A DNA stretch of 64,000 bases from Planctomycetaceae bacterium (lineage in GTDB: Bacteria > Planctomycetota > Phycisphaerae > Phycisphaerales > SM1A02): assembly GCA_947490615.1 (NCBI GenBank), contig CANLHK010000002.1:62001-126000 (forward strand). Direction: 5' to 3'. The notes under the pieces were generated by a model. It searched no databases and was not told where the DNA came from. It worked only from the letters and a program-made list of their open reading frames with translations. The position numbers were made by a program, and so were the translations under genes. How positions within the stretch are numbered: the stretch's first letter is position 1; every line of letters starts with the position of its first letter. Positions 50,716-60,180 of the stretch are shown here, piece after piece.

Positions 50716-51787
50716 TCGTGTCGGAGGAGTAGCTGGCGTTGTTCATCCAGCGCGTTTGATCCATCAGGTCGCGCAGTCCCAACGAAGAGGTCGCGAGGTC
50801 CGCGCGAACAGTCGGCACGGTGTTCTTGATGCGCCGAAGCGGAACGCACTCGCTCACGAACACATCCATGCCTGCACCACCTTGGGTGAGGAACGCACCC
50901 GTCGCAGTGCGCGGTTGTTCGGTGCGCACAGTCGAGGCGAACAACTGGCCAAGATGCGCAGTCCACGGGGCGTCGTTCGATGAAGCTGCAGACGCGGTGG
51001 TCATGAGCTCCATGTTCGCGCCGTCGCTCGAGGACCAGATCGCGGTCATGCCAAGACGATGGGGAACGATCCACGCTGCGCCGCGCGCGAGCTCATCGGG
51101 ATTCTTGCTGAAGCCCGGCTGCGCAGCGAAACTCGACGCAAACACGATCATGTCGCTCGGGCGCTGGATTTGTCCGAGCGAGCGCGCGACCATTTCCTGG
51201 TTCGGCACCAGCGTTCCGGACGAGCTGTAGTAGCCCGTCGCGCGGAAGCGCATTCGTGGCGCGCCGCCCACCGTGGTCCACCAGCCGCCGAGGTAATTCG
51301 CGTTGTAGCCAAAGGCGGGATTCGCGGCGATCTCTGCGTTGGGGATCAGGCTCGTCTGCTCATAGTCCGCGAGGTAGTCGTACATGATCGATCGATCATG
51401 ATCGAGAAACGGCAGCAGACGGAATGGATAGGTGCGCGCAAACTCAGGCGCAACGCGATCGCCGGAGCGATCGCGAGTCTTGATCTTGAGCGAGGCCTGC
51501 GCGTCGTCATCGACATAGCCGAGCATGACACAATCGTCGTTCTGATTCGCGTATTGGGTCCATGCGGTGGCGACCTGCTTGAGATTGCTCAAGGCCTTGG
51601 TCTGTCGTGCGGTCTTACCCGCTTGGACGATGCCCACGGCGACGACCGACAGCAAGATCCCGATGATGCTGATCACCACGAGCAACTCGACGATGGTGAA
51701 GCCGCGTCGCCGACCCTGAAGGATCGCTTCAGGCGCGGCAGAGCGAGCGATGGTGGGGCGGAATGCAGGGAAGCGCCGACGAAGCAT
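50642..51787 (-). CDS. Type IV pilin-like/pseudopilin protein
   Basis: 381 aa from ATG 51787 (GGAG 8 nt upstream). A long positively charged leader (29 residues) ends in RRRG-FTIVELLVV, the prepilin peptidase site: Gly29, Phe30, and Glu34 at +5. A single membrane helix of about 20 residues follows. The rest is a long exported domain with an N-terminal helix (AVGIVQAGKTARQTKALSNLKQ) and a C-terminal part rich in Ser and Ala. It resembles the large family of planctomycete prepilins, but its H-x9-DG motif is not clear. It probably joins a type II secretion/pilus assembly in the inner membrane. The upstream frame to 51877 has no leader character. Its 3' end overlaps the convergent TraB-like gene by 74 bp. 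Confidence 0.85.
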   Translation of the reverse strand: MLRRRFPAFRPTIARSAAPEAILQGRRRGFTIVELLVVISIIGILLSVVAVGIVQAGKTARQTKALSNLKQVATAWTQYANQNDDCVMLGYVDDDAQASLKIKTRDRSGDRVAPEFARTYPFRLLPFLDHDRSIMYDYLADYEQTSLIPNAEIAANPAFGYNANYLGGWWTTVGGAPRMRFRATGYYSSSGTLVPNQEMVARSLGQIQRPSDMIVFASSFAAQPGFSKNPDELARGAAWIVPHRLGMTAIWSSSDGANMELMTTASAASSNDAPWTAHLGQLFASTVRTEQPRTATGAFLTQGGAGMDVFVSECVPLRRIKNTVPTVRADLATSSLGLRDLMDQTRWMNNASYSSDTINFSHPEDVAAGNPTAQAAPAAAR

Positions 51788-51976
51788 GCGGAATCTCCAG
51801 GTCCCGCGGGGCGGGTCAGTCGCACTATACGGACTCGACCGCACGCTGGAGGCAATCGGCTGCCGCGCGCCGACCAAAGCGTTTGGACAGTTGCGAGGTC
51901 GCGTGGAGTCGGCGGAAGTTCCGCTGCCCGTCGCGTGCAGGACTGGTCTTCAGAAATGCCTCGGAAGCCCGCGAGT

Positions 51977-52762
51977 TCAGACGGGAAGCGGTGTCGGCGG
52001 CAAGGTCGAGTAGGGAGCTTCGCCGCGGAGACGACGAGCGATGTCGGCCATGAGGCGGACATCTTCAAATGCGTGGAGGTGCGCCCATTCGCCGTTGGGT
52101 GTGGGAAGCCACCAAAGCGGCGCGTCATTGGGCGCAGCGAATTCTTCTCCCACGGTGATGTCGTCGAGACGCGTGTAGCAGCAGAGCTCGTAGTCGCGAG
52201 ACGCACTTCGGAGGCGATGCAGAAAATCGGAGGTTGGCTTCATCTCCTCGCTCTGCGGTGTGCCCAGAGGGATGCCCGCAAGCCGCGCGCCTTCGTGTGG
52301 CGTACAGATGGTGTAGAGGCGACGGATCGGAAGCCTCCGACCTGCCGCGTCGTATTCGGCAGCATCTCGCGCGACGAGTCCACCCATCGAGAACGCTACG
52401 ACGTCAACTTCAGGGAGATGATCAAGGTCGACGCCAAGCGTCTCGGCGGTGACTCGCAACATCTTCTGTCGCGCGCCTGGAAAGGTCGGCTCATCGAGGA
52501 AATCGAGAGGGATGATCACTCCGGCAACCGTTCCGCGGATCGCGCCGAGGATGGCATTGGTGGAGATCGACGGGTCGCCAATCCCGCCTGCGATGATCAG
52601 AGGACGCTCAAGCGTGACGGGAGCTGTTTCCATACGGCGCAAATCCGACACCGCTTGGGCATGGGTGACACCGAAGGATGGATTTGGTGTGCGGTACGGA
52701 AGCGCGCAGGCGCTGAGTGCGAGTGCCAGCGCAGACGCCGTGAGCAGGGCGAGCAGCCTCAC
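51977..52762 (-). CDS. Lipoprotein with alpha/beta-hydrolase (lipase-like) fold
   Basis: 261 aa from a GTG at 52762 that overlaps the ispG stop (GTGA). N-terminal lipobox ALALALSAC suggests a lipid-anchored protein, Cys about residue 19. A lipase-like nucleophile elbow VVAFSMGGLVARD follows (G/A-x-S-x-G form), with a putative oxyanion strand LIIAGGIGD upstream. Catalytic Asp and His cannot be placed with confidence; HLHAFED near the C-terminus is a candidate. Located at the membrane face of the periplasm by the lipobox. Likely transcribed with ispG; the functional link is unclear. Confidence 0.75.
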   Translation of the reverse strand: MRLLALLTASALALALSACALPYRTPNPSFGVTHAQAVSDLRRMETAPVTLERPLIIAGGIGDPSISTNAILGAIRGTVAGVIIPLDFLDEPTFPGARQKMLRVTAETLGVDLDHLPEVDVVAFSMGGLVARDAAEYDAAGRRLPIRRLYTICTPHEGARLAGIPLGTPQSEEMKPTSDFLHRLRSASRDYELCCYTRLDDITVGEEFAAPNDAPLWWLPTPNGEWAHLHAFEDVRLMADIARRLRGEAPYSTLPPTPLPV

Positions 52763-54015
52763 GAAGACTTTCCGATGGTGACCTGTTCGACAAGACCGGC
52801 GTGGATCTTCGCGGCGCCAGAACCCAATTCGCCAAGCGGATCTGGCGGAATGATCTCGACGACTTTCTCGCCAAGCTTCGCTTCGCCTCGACGAACCTTC
52901 TCCTCAAATGCGCGACACTCGAGCAACAGTCGATCCAGAATCTCAGGCTCTGGAACATTCGCCACGCGCTGGCCCTGCACATAGATGATGCCGCGTCGGT
53001 CGCCTGCGAACACCGCGACATCCGCACCTTCGGCTTCTCCTGGTCCATTCACCACGCAGCCCATGACCGCGACCTTCATGGGAAGTTCGAGCTCAGGCAT
53101 GAGCTTGCGTTCGACTTCTTTCACAAGGCTAAAGAGGTCCACTTGGATGCGACCGCAGGTGGGGCACGCAATGAGTTCCACGCCCTTGCGCGGACGCTTG
53201 CCGAGGCAGTAGAGCAGCTCGAGGCCGTCCTTCACCTCATCGATGTGATCGCTCGCATACGAGATCCGCAAGGTGTCGCCGATGCCATTGGCCACGAGTG
53301 TGGAAAGCGCCGCGATCGATCGGATCGCGCCGGTATCGCGCGGTCCTGCGTGGGTAACGCCGAGATGAAGCGGATAGTCGAATCGCTTGGAAATCTCGGT
53401 GTAGACATCGATCACCATGGAGGCGTCCATCGACTTGGCACTGATGGCCAGATCGTGGAATCCGCGCGCGTCGAAGATCTCGAGGTACTCCTCGAGCTTC
53501 GCGATCATGAGCGCGATCATGTGGCCCGACTTGTGCCCCGCGAAGAACTTGCCAAGTTCTTCGGCGCGCTTGAGCTTGTCCTTGCGCTCGATGATCGAGC
53601 CTTCGTTCACGCCAATTCGAATGGGGACGCCGCGCTCTTTGCAGGCATCGATCACCATGTTGACCTGGTCGCGATCGCTGATGTTCCCCGGGTTGAGGCG
53701 GATCTTGTGCACGCCCGCCTCCACGGCCTCAAGCGCGCGTTGGAAGTGGAAGTGCACATCCGCCACGATCGGGACCGTCACTTGTTTGAGGATCTCGCGC
53801 AGCGCGTCGGTGTCTTTGCGTTCAGGAACAGCCACGCGCACGATGTCGACACCCGCTGCGGCGTAGCGCTGGATCTCTTGCACGCAGGCATCGATGTCGT
53901 GGGTGTACCCCGCGGTCATGGTCTGCACAGAAATCGGCGCGTCGCCGCCAATGCGTACGCGCCCAACGCGGTCATCACCAACGGTCAACGAGCGCGTCTT
54001 GCGGCGAGGCGACAT
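52759..54015 (-). CDS. ispG: 4-hydroxy-3-methylbut-2-enyl diphosphate synthase
   Basis: [4Fe-4S] enzyme of the MEP pathway, using a flavodoxin or ferredoxin donor. 418 aa from ATG 54015. The N-terminal TIM barrel begins with ISVQTMTAGYTHD and VRVAVPERKDTDALREI. Cluster ligands lie in CPTCGR and in MGCVVNGPGEAEGAD, as in the bacterial (non-plant) form. A TATACT box (54024-54029) ends 8 nt before the ATG. It is the promoter-proximal gene of an operon with the lipoprotein hydrolase. Confidence 0.95.
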   Translation of the reverse strand: MSPRRKTRSLTVGDDRVGRVRIGGDAPISVQTMTAGYTHDIDACVQEIQRYAAAGVDIVRVAVPERKDTDALREILKQVTVPIVADVHFHFQRALEAVEAGVHKIRLNPGNISDRDQVNMVIDACKERGVPIRIGVNEGSIIERKDKLKRAEELGKFFAGHKSGHMIALMIAKLEEYLEIFDARGFHDLAISAKSMDASMVIDVYTEISKRFDYPLHLGVTHAGPRDTGAIRSIAALSTLVANGIGDTLRISYASDHIDEVKDGLELLYCLGKRPRKGVELIACPTCGRIQVDLFSLVKEVERKLMPELELPMKVAVMGCVVNGPGEAEGADVAVFAGDRRGIIYVQGQRVANVPEPEILDRLLLECRAFEEKVRRGEAKLGEKVVEIIPPDPLGELGSGAAKIHAGLVEQVTIGKSS

Positions 54016-54023
54016 AGGCGACG

Positions 54024-54029
54024 AGTATA
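54024..54029 (-). promoter_or_regulatory. Putative -10 box (TATACT) of ispG
   Basis: The best -10-like hexamer among the leaderless candidates; it ends 8 nt before ATG 54015 with no Shine-Dalgarno site between. Confidence 0.45.
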
Positions 54030-54113
54030 AGGCGAGTCACGGACGGGTCGGTCGGAGTTCTTGTAGAGTGCCGCGGTCCCTGACTGACCGAGACCGACAC
54101 GGAGATGCCATCC

Positions 54114-55427
54114 ATGCAGACCGCGCCTGCGCCCTACGTCCGATTTCGCCTCTCGATCATGATGTTTCTGCAGTACGCGATTTGGGGCGCGTGGCTCCCG
54201 ATCCTGTTCTCGTACCTCTCGGGTCACCTGCACTTCACGGGTGAGCAGATCGGATATTGCTTCTCGGCTGGCGCTGTGGGCGCGATCCTTGGGCCGTTTC
54301 TCGCGGGTCAGCTCGCAGACCGAACTTTCGCAACGCAGAAGATCCTTGGCGTGAGCCACATTCTCGGCGCGGTCCTCGTCTACGCGATGGGGATGACGGG
54401 CGACTACACCTACTTCGTCGCGCTTTCCGCGTTGTACGGACTGGTCTACGCACCGACGATGGCGCTGACGAACTCCTTGGCGTTTACGCATCTTCCCAAC
54501 CGCGACTCGGACTTTGGACCCGTCCGCGTCTGGGGAACCATCGGCTGGATCGTTGTGGGAATCACCGTTGGGCAGCTGCTCTTCCGCTTCCACACTCCAG
54601 AAGGCGGCAGCACTGAGGCCATCACCGCAGCGCAAAACGCGGGTCGCGCGGTCGCCTTCCAAATCAGCGCAGGTCTTGGTGTGTTGATGGGGCTCTACTG
54701 CTTCACGCTACCGAACACTCCGCCAGCCAAAAACGCTGTCCAGAACACCGCATGGCTCGAAGCACTCGGTGAGATCTTCAAGCAACCGCTCCTGATGCTG
54801 TTCTTCATCGCGGTTCCTGTGAGCATGATCCACCAGTTTTACTTCGTGCAGGCCGATGGCTTCATCGGTGGCGTGCAGGCGTCGATCGGCGAGAAGACTT
54901 GGTTTGACACCACGATCAGTCAGGTCTTTGGTGTCGGTGGCGGACTCATGACCATCGGCCAGATGACCGAGATTCTCGTGCTGGCGATGATGCCGTTCCT
55001 CACCGGTTGGTTCTCGCGCAAGCAGCTGCTGCTCATCGGCCTGGTCGCCTACGCAAGCCGTATGGCACTCTGGGCCTACGCTCCTGAACTCGCGTCAATG
55101 ACGGGGCTTTCGCAGCTTCCGTTTGTGATCACGGGCATTGCGCTCCACGGCTTCTGCTTCGGCTGCTTCATCTTCGTGGCGTTCATGATCGTCGATGAGA
55201 ACACGACCGCCGACATCCGCGCCACGGCGCAGAATCTCTTCAACCTCGTCATCGTCGGCATCGGCACCATCGTGGGCAGCATCTTCGCGGCCAACATCGT
55301 TGGCTCCTGGGCCAAGGAAGGCGATGTGACCAACTACCAGAAGCTCTTCAGCGTGCCGATGTACATGGCACTTGGCTGCTTCGTGCTGATGCTCCTGCTC
55401 TATCCATCCAAGAGGAAGGCTGCCTGA
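54114..55427 (+). CDS. MFS nucleoside transporter (NupG/XapB-like)
   Basis: 437 aa from the second in-frame ATG (54114). An earlier ATG at 54105 abuts GGAG directly, whereas 54114 has it 9 nt upstream, so the later start is favoured. About twelve membrane segments are visible. The opening FRLSIMMFLQYAIWGAWLPILFSYL and GYCFSAGAVGAILGPFLAGQLADR match the nucleoside:H+ symporter group, and the C-terminal half ends in RKAA after the last helix. Imports nucleosides; exact substrate is inferred. A TAGAGT hexamer near 54064 may be the promoter. The next gene starts 5 bp after its stop. Confidence 0.85.
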   Translation: MQTAPAPYVRFRLSIMMFLQYAIWGAWLPILFSYLSGHLHFTGEQIGYCFSAGAVGAILGPFLAGQLADRTFATQKILGVSHILGAVLVYAMGMTGDYTYFVALSALYGLVYAPTMALTNSLAFTHLPNRDSDFGPVRVWGTIGWIVVGITVGQLLFRFHTPEGGSTEAITAAQNAGRAVAFQISAGLGVLMGLYCFTLPNTPPAKNAVQNTAWLEALGEIFKQPLLMLFFIAVPVSMIHQFYFVQADGFIGGVQASIGEKTWFDTTISQVFGVGGGLMTIGQMTEILVLAMMPFLTGWFSRKQLLLIGLVAYASRMALWAYAPELASMTGLSQLPFVITGIALHGFCFGCFIFVAFMIVDENTTADIRATAQNLFNLVIVGIGTIVGSIFAANIVGSWAKEGDVTNYQKLFSVPMYMALGCFVLMLLLYPSKRKAA

Positions 55428-55431
55428 CACG

Positions 55432-56109
55432 ATGTCGGGTGAGGCGCACATCTCGAATGTCGCAGCGCTGGAGGAGTTCCGACGCGCGCTCATTCGATTC
55501 CGTGAGGACATGGGTATTGCCATGTCCGAAGCGGACAGCGAGATCAAGTCGACCTTCATTTGGCTCGAGCGAGATCGCGCGTTGCATTGGCGGCGTGCGG
55601 TACCGCGTTGCGAAGAAGAGCTGACCTCTGCGAAGCTCGCGGTGTTGCGCAAAGAGATGCAAACGATGGGCACGGGTCAACGCCCGTCGACGATCGACGA
55701 GCGCAAGCAGGTTGATCGCATGAAGAAGCGCGTGGAGTCTGCGCGTGAACGCATGGATCGCACCAAGCGGTGGATTGGCACGCTGCAGCGGGACATCTCG
55801 CTGTTCAAGGGCGCGATGGCGCCCGCGTCGTCGCTGGTCGATCGCGATCTGCCCGACGCGATTCTTCGTCTGCGCAACATGTCGCTGGCACTCGAGGCGT
55901 ATTTGGCGACGCCAACGCTTGGGCTCGCTGAGCAAGTTGAGCGCGCCAAAGCGAAGTTTGCCTCGATGCGTCGCGCCGGTGAGCAACGCACGGACGCCGA
56001 GGTCGCCTCGGATGAGCGCGAACAGGCGGAACTTGAAGCCGACGAGGCGGCGCTCGCGACGCTGCGCGATGCGGCGATCACAGCGTTGCGTGAAGGGGGC
56101 AGGCCGTGA
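55432..56109 (+). CDS. Coiled-coil protein of the small-helical-protein cluster
   Basis: 225 aa, almost entirely helical and charged. No signal peptide, membrane segment or catalytic motif. It opens NVAALEEFRRALIRFREDMGIAMSEADSEIK, followed by a Trp-containing segment (WLERDRALHW) and long heptad-type helices (DERKQVDRMKKRVESARERM). I know this arrangement only as a recurrent planctomycete hypothetical, found near small WXG100-like proteins. The stop overlaps the GTG start of the next gene by 4 nt. Probably an assembly or partner protein; role not known. Confidence 0.7.
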   Translation: MSGEAHISNVAALEEFRRALIRFREDMGIAMSEADSEIKSTFIWLERDRALHWRRAVPRCEEELTSAKLAVLRKEMQTMGTGQRPSTIDERKQVDRMKKRVESARERMDRTKRWIGTLQRDISLFKGAMAPASSLVDRDLPDAILRLRNMSLALEAYLATPTLGLAEQVERAKAKFASMRRAGEQRTDAEVASDEREQAELEADEAALATLRDAAITALREGGRP

Positions 56110-56330
56110 GCCTCTCCGATTCCAAGGCCCGCATGATGTCCGCCCATCGCGACCTCATGAACGCGTGGTACCGCGTGAGCGAGGCGTGGCACGACGACAC
56201 GGCGCGTCACTTTCGCGAGCGTTCGATCGAGCCCATCGAACGATCGTTGCGCAGCGCGATGAATGCCCTCGATGCGATGGACGAGACGCTCCGCAGAGTC
56301 CGCAGCGAGTGTGGCGACGACGCTCCATGA
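56106..56330 (+). CDS. Small helical protein with W-x-D-x5-F motif
   Basis: 74 aa from GTG 56106, overlapping the previous stop (GTGA). Two predicted helices are joined by a short turn containing W28-H-D30 ... F36, the same W-x-D-x5-F spacing as in the 90-aa protein downstream. In WXG100 (EsxA-like) proteins a W-x-G turn followed by a Phe eight residues after the Trp joins two helices. The length and composition fit this family, but with Asp in place of Gly. No secretion signal is visible apart from this fold. Confidence 0.65.
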   Translation: MSLSDSKARMMSAHRDLMNAWYRVSEAWHDDTARHFRERSIEPIERSLRSAMNALDAMDETLRRVRSECGDDAP

Positions 56331-56349
56331 TGCGAAGAGCGGGTCTGGT

Positions 56350-56355
56350 TAGACT
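56350..56355 (+). promoter_or_regulatory. Putative -10 box (TAGACT) of the 90-aa gene
   Basis: TAGACT ends 6 nt before ATG 56362. It lies 20 bp after the previous stop, so the 90-aa gene may have its own leaderless transcript. Confidence 0.35.
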
Positions 56356-56361
56356 GCGCGC

Positions 56362-56634
56362 ATGGCCAAGGCAATCGCAGACCCCGCTGAACTCAGGCGC
56401 TTTGCGCAGGATCTCCACCGATTCAACAGCGAGTTGCAGGGACAAGTCTCTGCGATGAACGCCAAAATGGGTGCGCTGCAAGGGACTTGGAAAGACCAGG
56501 AACAGCAGAAGTTTGCCGAAGAGTTCGACCAGACCACCAAGGTCTTGGTGAAGTTCCTGCGCGTCTCGGAGCAGCATGTTCCCTTCCTTGTCCGCAAGGC
56601 TGAGCGCCTTGAGGAATATCTGAAGCAGCGCTGA
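56362..56634 (+). CDS. WXG100-like small helical protein
   Basis: 90 aa, close to the roughly 100-aa length of the type VII secretion substrate/partner family. N-terminal helix (AIADPAELRRFAQDLHRFNSEL), then a turn at W43-K-D45 with F51, and a C-terminal helix (TTKVLVKFLRVSEQHVPFLVRKAERLEEYL). The overall helix-turn-helix hairpin resembles EsxA/B. The Gly of W-x-G is Asp. Planctomycetes lack a recognised full ESX system in this window: no FtsK/SpoIIIE ATPase is seen nearby. Ends 2 bp before the dehydrogenase gene. Confidence 0.7.
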   Translation: MAKAIADPAELRRFAQDLHRFNSELQGQVSAMNAKMGALQGTWKDQEQQKFAEEFDQTTKVLVKFLRVSEQHVPFLVRKAERLEEYLKQR

Positions 56635-56636
56635 TC

Positions 56637-58106
56637 ATGGCGCATCCTTCGGTGTTGCAGACCTCGTGCTATCTCGAAGGCGACTTCGTGCGTGGAGATT
56701 CGGCGCCTGTTGTCGTCATCGATCCGTCGCGCGATGTCCTGCTGGCCGAAGTCCCTGGCGTCAGCGCCGAGCTCACCAGACGCGCCGCAGAGTCCAACGC
56801 GCAAGGAGCGAAGGCGATGCGCGCCTTGCCACTCCTCACGCGTGTGGAACTGGTCCGCCGCCTCGGTGCAGCGCTGCGCGCACAGTCCGAGGCACTGGCT
56901 CGACTGCTGACCCTTGAAAGTGGCAAGCCCATCGTCGAGAGTCGCGGCGAAGTCGAGTACGCGGCGTCGTTCTTCGATCACGCTGCGTCGGCAGCGGAAT
57001 TGGCAGCAGGAGAGATTCCTGCTTCACGCGTTGCCGACCGCAGAGTGCTCGTGCTGCGTGAACCCGTGGGTGCCACGGTCGCGATTACGCCGTGGAACTT
57101 CCCGCTCGCGATGATCGCACGCAAACTCGCGCCCGCGCTTGCGGCGGGTTGCTCGCAAGTCCTCAAGCCTGCGGAGCAAACTCCACTCACGGCATTGGCC
57201 TTCGCGGAGATCTTTGCCAAGGAAGCCGCGGCTTGTGGCGCGCCGCGAAATGCGGTGAGCGTGGTCGTTGGCGATGCTCCATTGATCGCCCGCGTGCTGC
57301 TTGAACACCCATCGACACGCAAACTCACCTTTACGGGATCGACGGAAGTCGGCCGTATCCTTGCAGGACAGTGCGCGGCGCGACTGATTCGTCCTGCGTT
57401 GGAACTTGGCGGGAACGCGCCGTTCCTTGTCTTCGCCGATGCGGATCTTGATCGGGCGGTTGAACAGGCGATGCTCACCAAGTTCCGCTTCATGGGACAG
57501 ACCTGCATCTCTGCGAACCGCTTTCTGCTTGCGGAGTCGATCCAAGAGGAGTTCCTCCGCAGACTCGAGTCGCGCATGCGGCTTCTGACGGTTGGCGATC
57601 CAATGGAAGAAGCGACGCGTGTCGGACCGCTGATCAACGACGCGGGGCTGGCGAAGGTCCAGCGGCATGTCGCACAAGCAGTCGACCATGGCGCACGAGT
57701 TCGACTCGGCGGTGGCATCGTTGCAATGACGGGACTCTCCCGTCGGTTCTTCGCCCCGACCATCCTGGACGGATGTGCTCCGAGCATGCAGTGCGCCTGC
57801 GAAGAAACCTTCGGCCCAGTCGTGGCTGCGATGTCGTTTCAAACCGAGGAGGCGGCACTGCTCATGGCCAACGCCACTCCCTCAGGGCTCGCTGCGTATG
57901 TCATGACCCAGGACATCGATCGCCTGATGCGCGTGGCTGAAGCGCTTGATTGTGGCGTGGTGGGGGCCAACGACGGCGCGCCGAGCACCGCCGAGGCGCC
58001 GTTTGGTGGGCGGAAAGACTCAGGGTTTGGCCGCGAAGGCGGACACCACGGGCTCGACGCCTACACCGAGCTCAAGTATGTGAGCCTGCGGCTGCGCGCG
58101 AAGTGA
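56637..58106 (+). CDS. Aldehyde dehydrogenase, succinate-semialdehyde type
   Basis: 489 aa NAD(P)-dependent aldehyde dehydrogenase. Catalytic Glu in PALELGGNAPFLVF (about residue 256) and Cys in MGQTCISANRF (about 290). The cofactor site TPWNFPLAMIARKLAPAL, the KPAEQTPLTALAFAEIF block and FTGSTEVGRIL are typical of the succinate/glutarate-semialdehyde group (GabD-like). The C-terminal GGRKDSGFGREGGHHGLDAYTELKYV also fits. The exact aldehyde cannot be confirmed. It follows the 90-aa gene by 2 bp. Confidence 0.88.
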   Translation: MAHPSVLQTSCYLEGDFVRGDSAPVVVIDPSRDVLLAEVPGVSAELTRRAAESNAQGAKAMRALPLLTRVELVRRLGAALRAQSEALARLLTLESGKPIVESRGEVEYAASFFDHAASAAELAAGEIPASRVADRRVLVLREPVGATVAITPWNFPLAMIARKLAPALAAGCSQVLKPAEQTPLTALAFAEIFAKEAAACGAPRNAVSVVVGDAPLIARVLLEHPSTRKLTFTGSTEVGRILAGQCAARLIRPALELGGNAPFLVFADADLDRAVEQAMLTKFRFMGQTCISANRFLLAESIQEEFLRRLESRMRLLTVGDPMEEATRVGPLINDAGLAKVQRHVAQAVDHGARVRLGGGIVAMTGLSRRFFAPTILDGCAPSMQCACEETFGPVVAAMSFQTEEAALLMANATPSGLAAYVMTQDIDRLMRVAEALDCGVVGANDGAPSTAEAPFGGRKDSGFGREGGHHGLDAYTELKYVSLRLRAK

Positions 58107-58136
58107 CGATGGCCTCTTCACGCGGAATCATCTTGT

Positions 58137-58172
58137 AAAAAGCGACGCGGCGCAGAGTGCTGCGCCGCGTCG
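58137..58172 (-). terminator. Intrinsic terminator of dnaG-rpoD
   Basis: Perfect 13-bp stem CGACGCGGCGCAG/CTGCGCCGCGTCG with a 4-nt loop, followed on the minus strand by CTTTTTAC. It lies 62 bp after the rpoD stop. Strongest terminator in the window. Confidence 0.93.
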
Positions 58173-58233
58173 AAGGATTCACAGTGGGTTGTCGCTCAGG
58201 CTCCGAGCGCTGTTGAGGCGCCTCGAACGCGTC

Positions 58234-60180
58234 TCACTCGTCTGAACTGCTGAGCTCGCGCTCGGCTTCAGGCTCGCCTTCAAGATCGGCAAGATGCCCT
58301 GGAAGGAAGCTTGCAAGACGCTGTCGCCTGACGGGGTGTTGCAGCTTCCGAATCGCCTTCGACTCGACCTGACGCACGCGTTCACGCGTGACCTTGAAGA
58401 TGCGGCCGACTTCTTCGAGTGTGTAGGTGTAGCCATCACCGATGCCGTAGCGAAGCTTGAGGATCTCGCGCTCGCGATAGGTCAGCGTCTTGAGCACATC
58501 GTTGATGCGCTGCCGCAACATGTCGTTGGTCGCGGAGTCGGAGGGGCTCGCCTGTCGTTCGTCTTCGATGAAGTCGCCGAAGTGCGAGTCCTCGCTCTCA
58601 CCAACAGGACGATCGAGTGAGATCGGATGTCGCGAGATCTTCATCACGCGGCGCGTCTCTTCGATCGGCATCTTGGCCTTGATGGCGATCTCTTCGATCG
58701 TGGGCTCGCGGCCGAGCTCCTGCAGCAACGCCTTCTGGATGTTGCGCAGCTTCGACATGGTCTCGATCATGTGCACAGGCACACGAATCGTGCGGGCGTG
58801 ATCCGCGATGGCGCGGGTGATCGCCTGTCGAATCCACCAAGTCGCGTAGGTGGAGAACTTGTAGCCGCGCTTGTACTCGTACTTGTCGACGGCACGCATC
58901 AGGCCGGTGTTGCCTTCCTGAATGATGTCAAGGAAGGGCAGGCCACGGTTGCGGTACTTCTTGGCAATGGAAACCACGAGGCGGAGATTGCCGCCAGAGA
59001 GATCGCGCTTCGCTTGCTCGTACTCGCCAAAGACGCGCTGAATGTCGCGCATGCGGCGCTCAAACTCGTCCATGGGCTCGAGCACGAGGTTGCGGAGTCC
59101 GTCGAACTCCTCCTGCATGACATAGACATCTTCGGGGTCGTAGCGATCGGGGTGTCGCTCTGCCTTGGCGAGGTTGCGCTGCATCTCGCGCATCTTGGAG
59201 ATGATGCCAAGGAGCTTGCGATAGAGCGGAATGATGCGGCCCGTGCGCAGGCAGCACTCTTCAAGGAGCGTGCCGATGCGGCGACGGCGGAGAGTGATCT
59301 CCCGCTGCAGCTGGCTCTTCTGCGTGGCGGACAAACCGCCAGCTTCGAGCTGCTCCCACGCCTGGAGGTCGAGCTTCAAGAGCCGCTCGATCGTCGGGAG
59401 GTTCGCAGGAATGCGCTGCTCAATCTTCTGCTTCGCATGCGGCTCAGCCGTAGAGATGCGCATGGTGCGATCGAAGGGGAGCTTCTGCGCATGCACATCG
59501 CGAAGGATCTTGACCGCTTCGCCTGCTGCGTAATCGCTCTCGAGCACCTTGCGGCGGAAGATCATGCGCGTCGTCTCGATCTTCTTGGCAAGACGGATTT
59601 CTTCCTCACGGGTGAGCAGTGGGATGGTTCCCATCTGCGTGAGGTACATGCGGATCGGGTCGTCAATGCGCTTCGAACCCTGCTCGGCAAGCGCTTTCTC
59701 GACAGCCGCCTGCATTTCCGAATCGTCGAGGATGTCCTCCTCAACATCGAAATCGTCGGCCTCAGGGCCTTCCTCTTCGCCGCGCACTTCGCCTTCAGCG
59801 GCCTTCTTCTTGCGCTTGCTCTTCTTGATCTCAAGTTCCGCAGCGGCGAGGGCCGCGGCGGATGGCTGCGCAGGTCCACTCGAACCAGAATCCGAGCGGC
59901 TCGACTTCTTCGGGTCATCGCGCTGAAACTTCAGGTTGGTCTGAAGAGGCGCGTCGAAGCAGGAGTAGTTGTTGCGACGGATCTCGACTTCATCCACCAT
60001 CTCGATGGAGTGCTCGCTCATAAAGACAAGCAGCTCGTCGATCTTCTCGGGATCGACGAACTCGTCGGGGAGGCATGTGTTCAGCTCTTCGTAACTAATC
60101 CAGCGACGGCGAATGCCGTGCTCGACCAGCTCCCGAAGGACTGGTGATGCGAGATCAAGGGACTCGAGATTCATGCTCAC
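58234..60180 (-). CDS. rpoD: RNA polymerase primary sigma factor
   Basis: 648 aa from GTG 60180. GGAG at 60188-60191 is 7 nt before this GTG, which supports it over the ATG at 60174 (13 nt away). N-terminal sigma 1.1-like domain, then an acidic/Lys-rich linker, region 1.2 ([22 protein letters not shown]), a large non-conserved region, region 2 ([16 protein letters not shown], then [19 protein letters not shown]), region 3 and region 4 ([20 protein letters not shown]). It recognises housekeeping promoters. It overlaps the dnaG stop by 4 nt. Confidence 0.97.
   Translation of the reverse strand: MSMNLESLDLASPVLRELVEHGIRRRWISYEELNTCLPDEFVDPEKIDELLVFMSEHSIEMVDEVEIRRNNYSCFDAPLQTNLKFQRDDPKKSSRSDSGSSGPAQPSAAALAAAELEIKKSKRKKKAAEGEVRGEEEGPEADDFDVEEDILDDSEMQAAVEKALAEQGSKRIDDPIRMYLTQMGTIPLLTREEEIRLAKKIETTRMIFRRKVLESDYAAGEAVKILRDVHAQKLPFDRTMRISTAEPHAKQKIEQRIPANLPTIERLLKLDLQAWEQLEAGGLSATQKSQLQREITLRRRRIGTLLEECCLRTGRIIPLYRKLLGIISKMREMQRNLAKAERHPDRYDPEDVYVMQEEFDGLRNLVLEPMDEFERRMRDIQRVFGEYEQAKRDLSGGNLRLVVSIAKKYRNRGLPFLDIIQEGNTGLMRAVDKYEYKRGYKFSTYATWWIRQAITRAIADHARTIRVPVHMIETMSKLRNIQKALLQELGREPTIEEIAIKAKMPIEETRRVMKISRHPISLDRPVGESEDSHFGDFIEDERQASPSDSATNDMLRQRINDVLKTLTYREREILKLRYGIGDGYTYTLEEVGRIFKVTRERVRQVESKAIRKLQHPVRRQRLASFLPGHLADLEGEPEAERELSSSDE

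Noticed and set aside
51383-51400. 18-bp palindrome CATGATCGATCGATCATG as an operator or origin element
   Set aside because: It lies inside the prepilin coding sequence, reads in frame as ordinary residues, and is a single occurrence.
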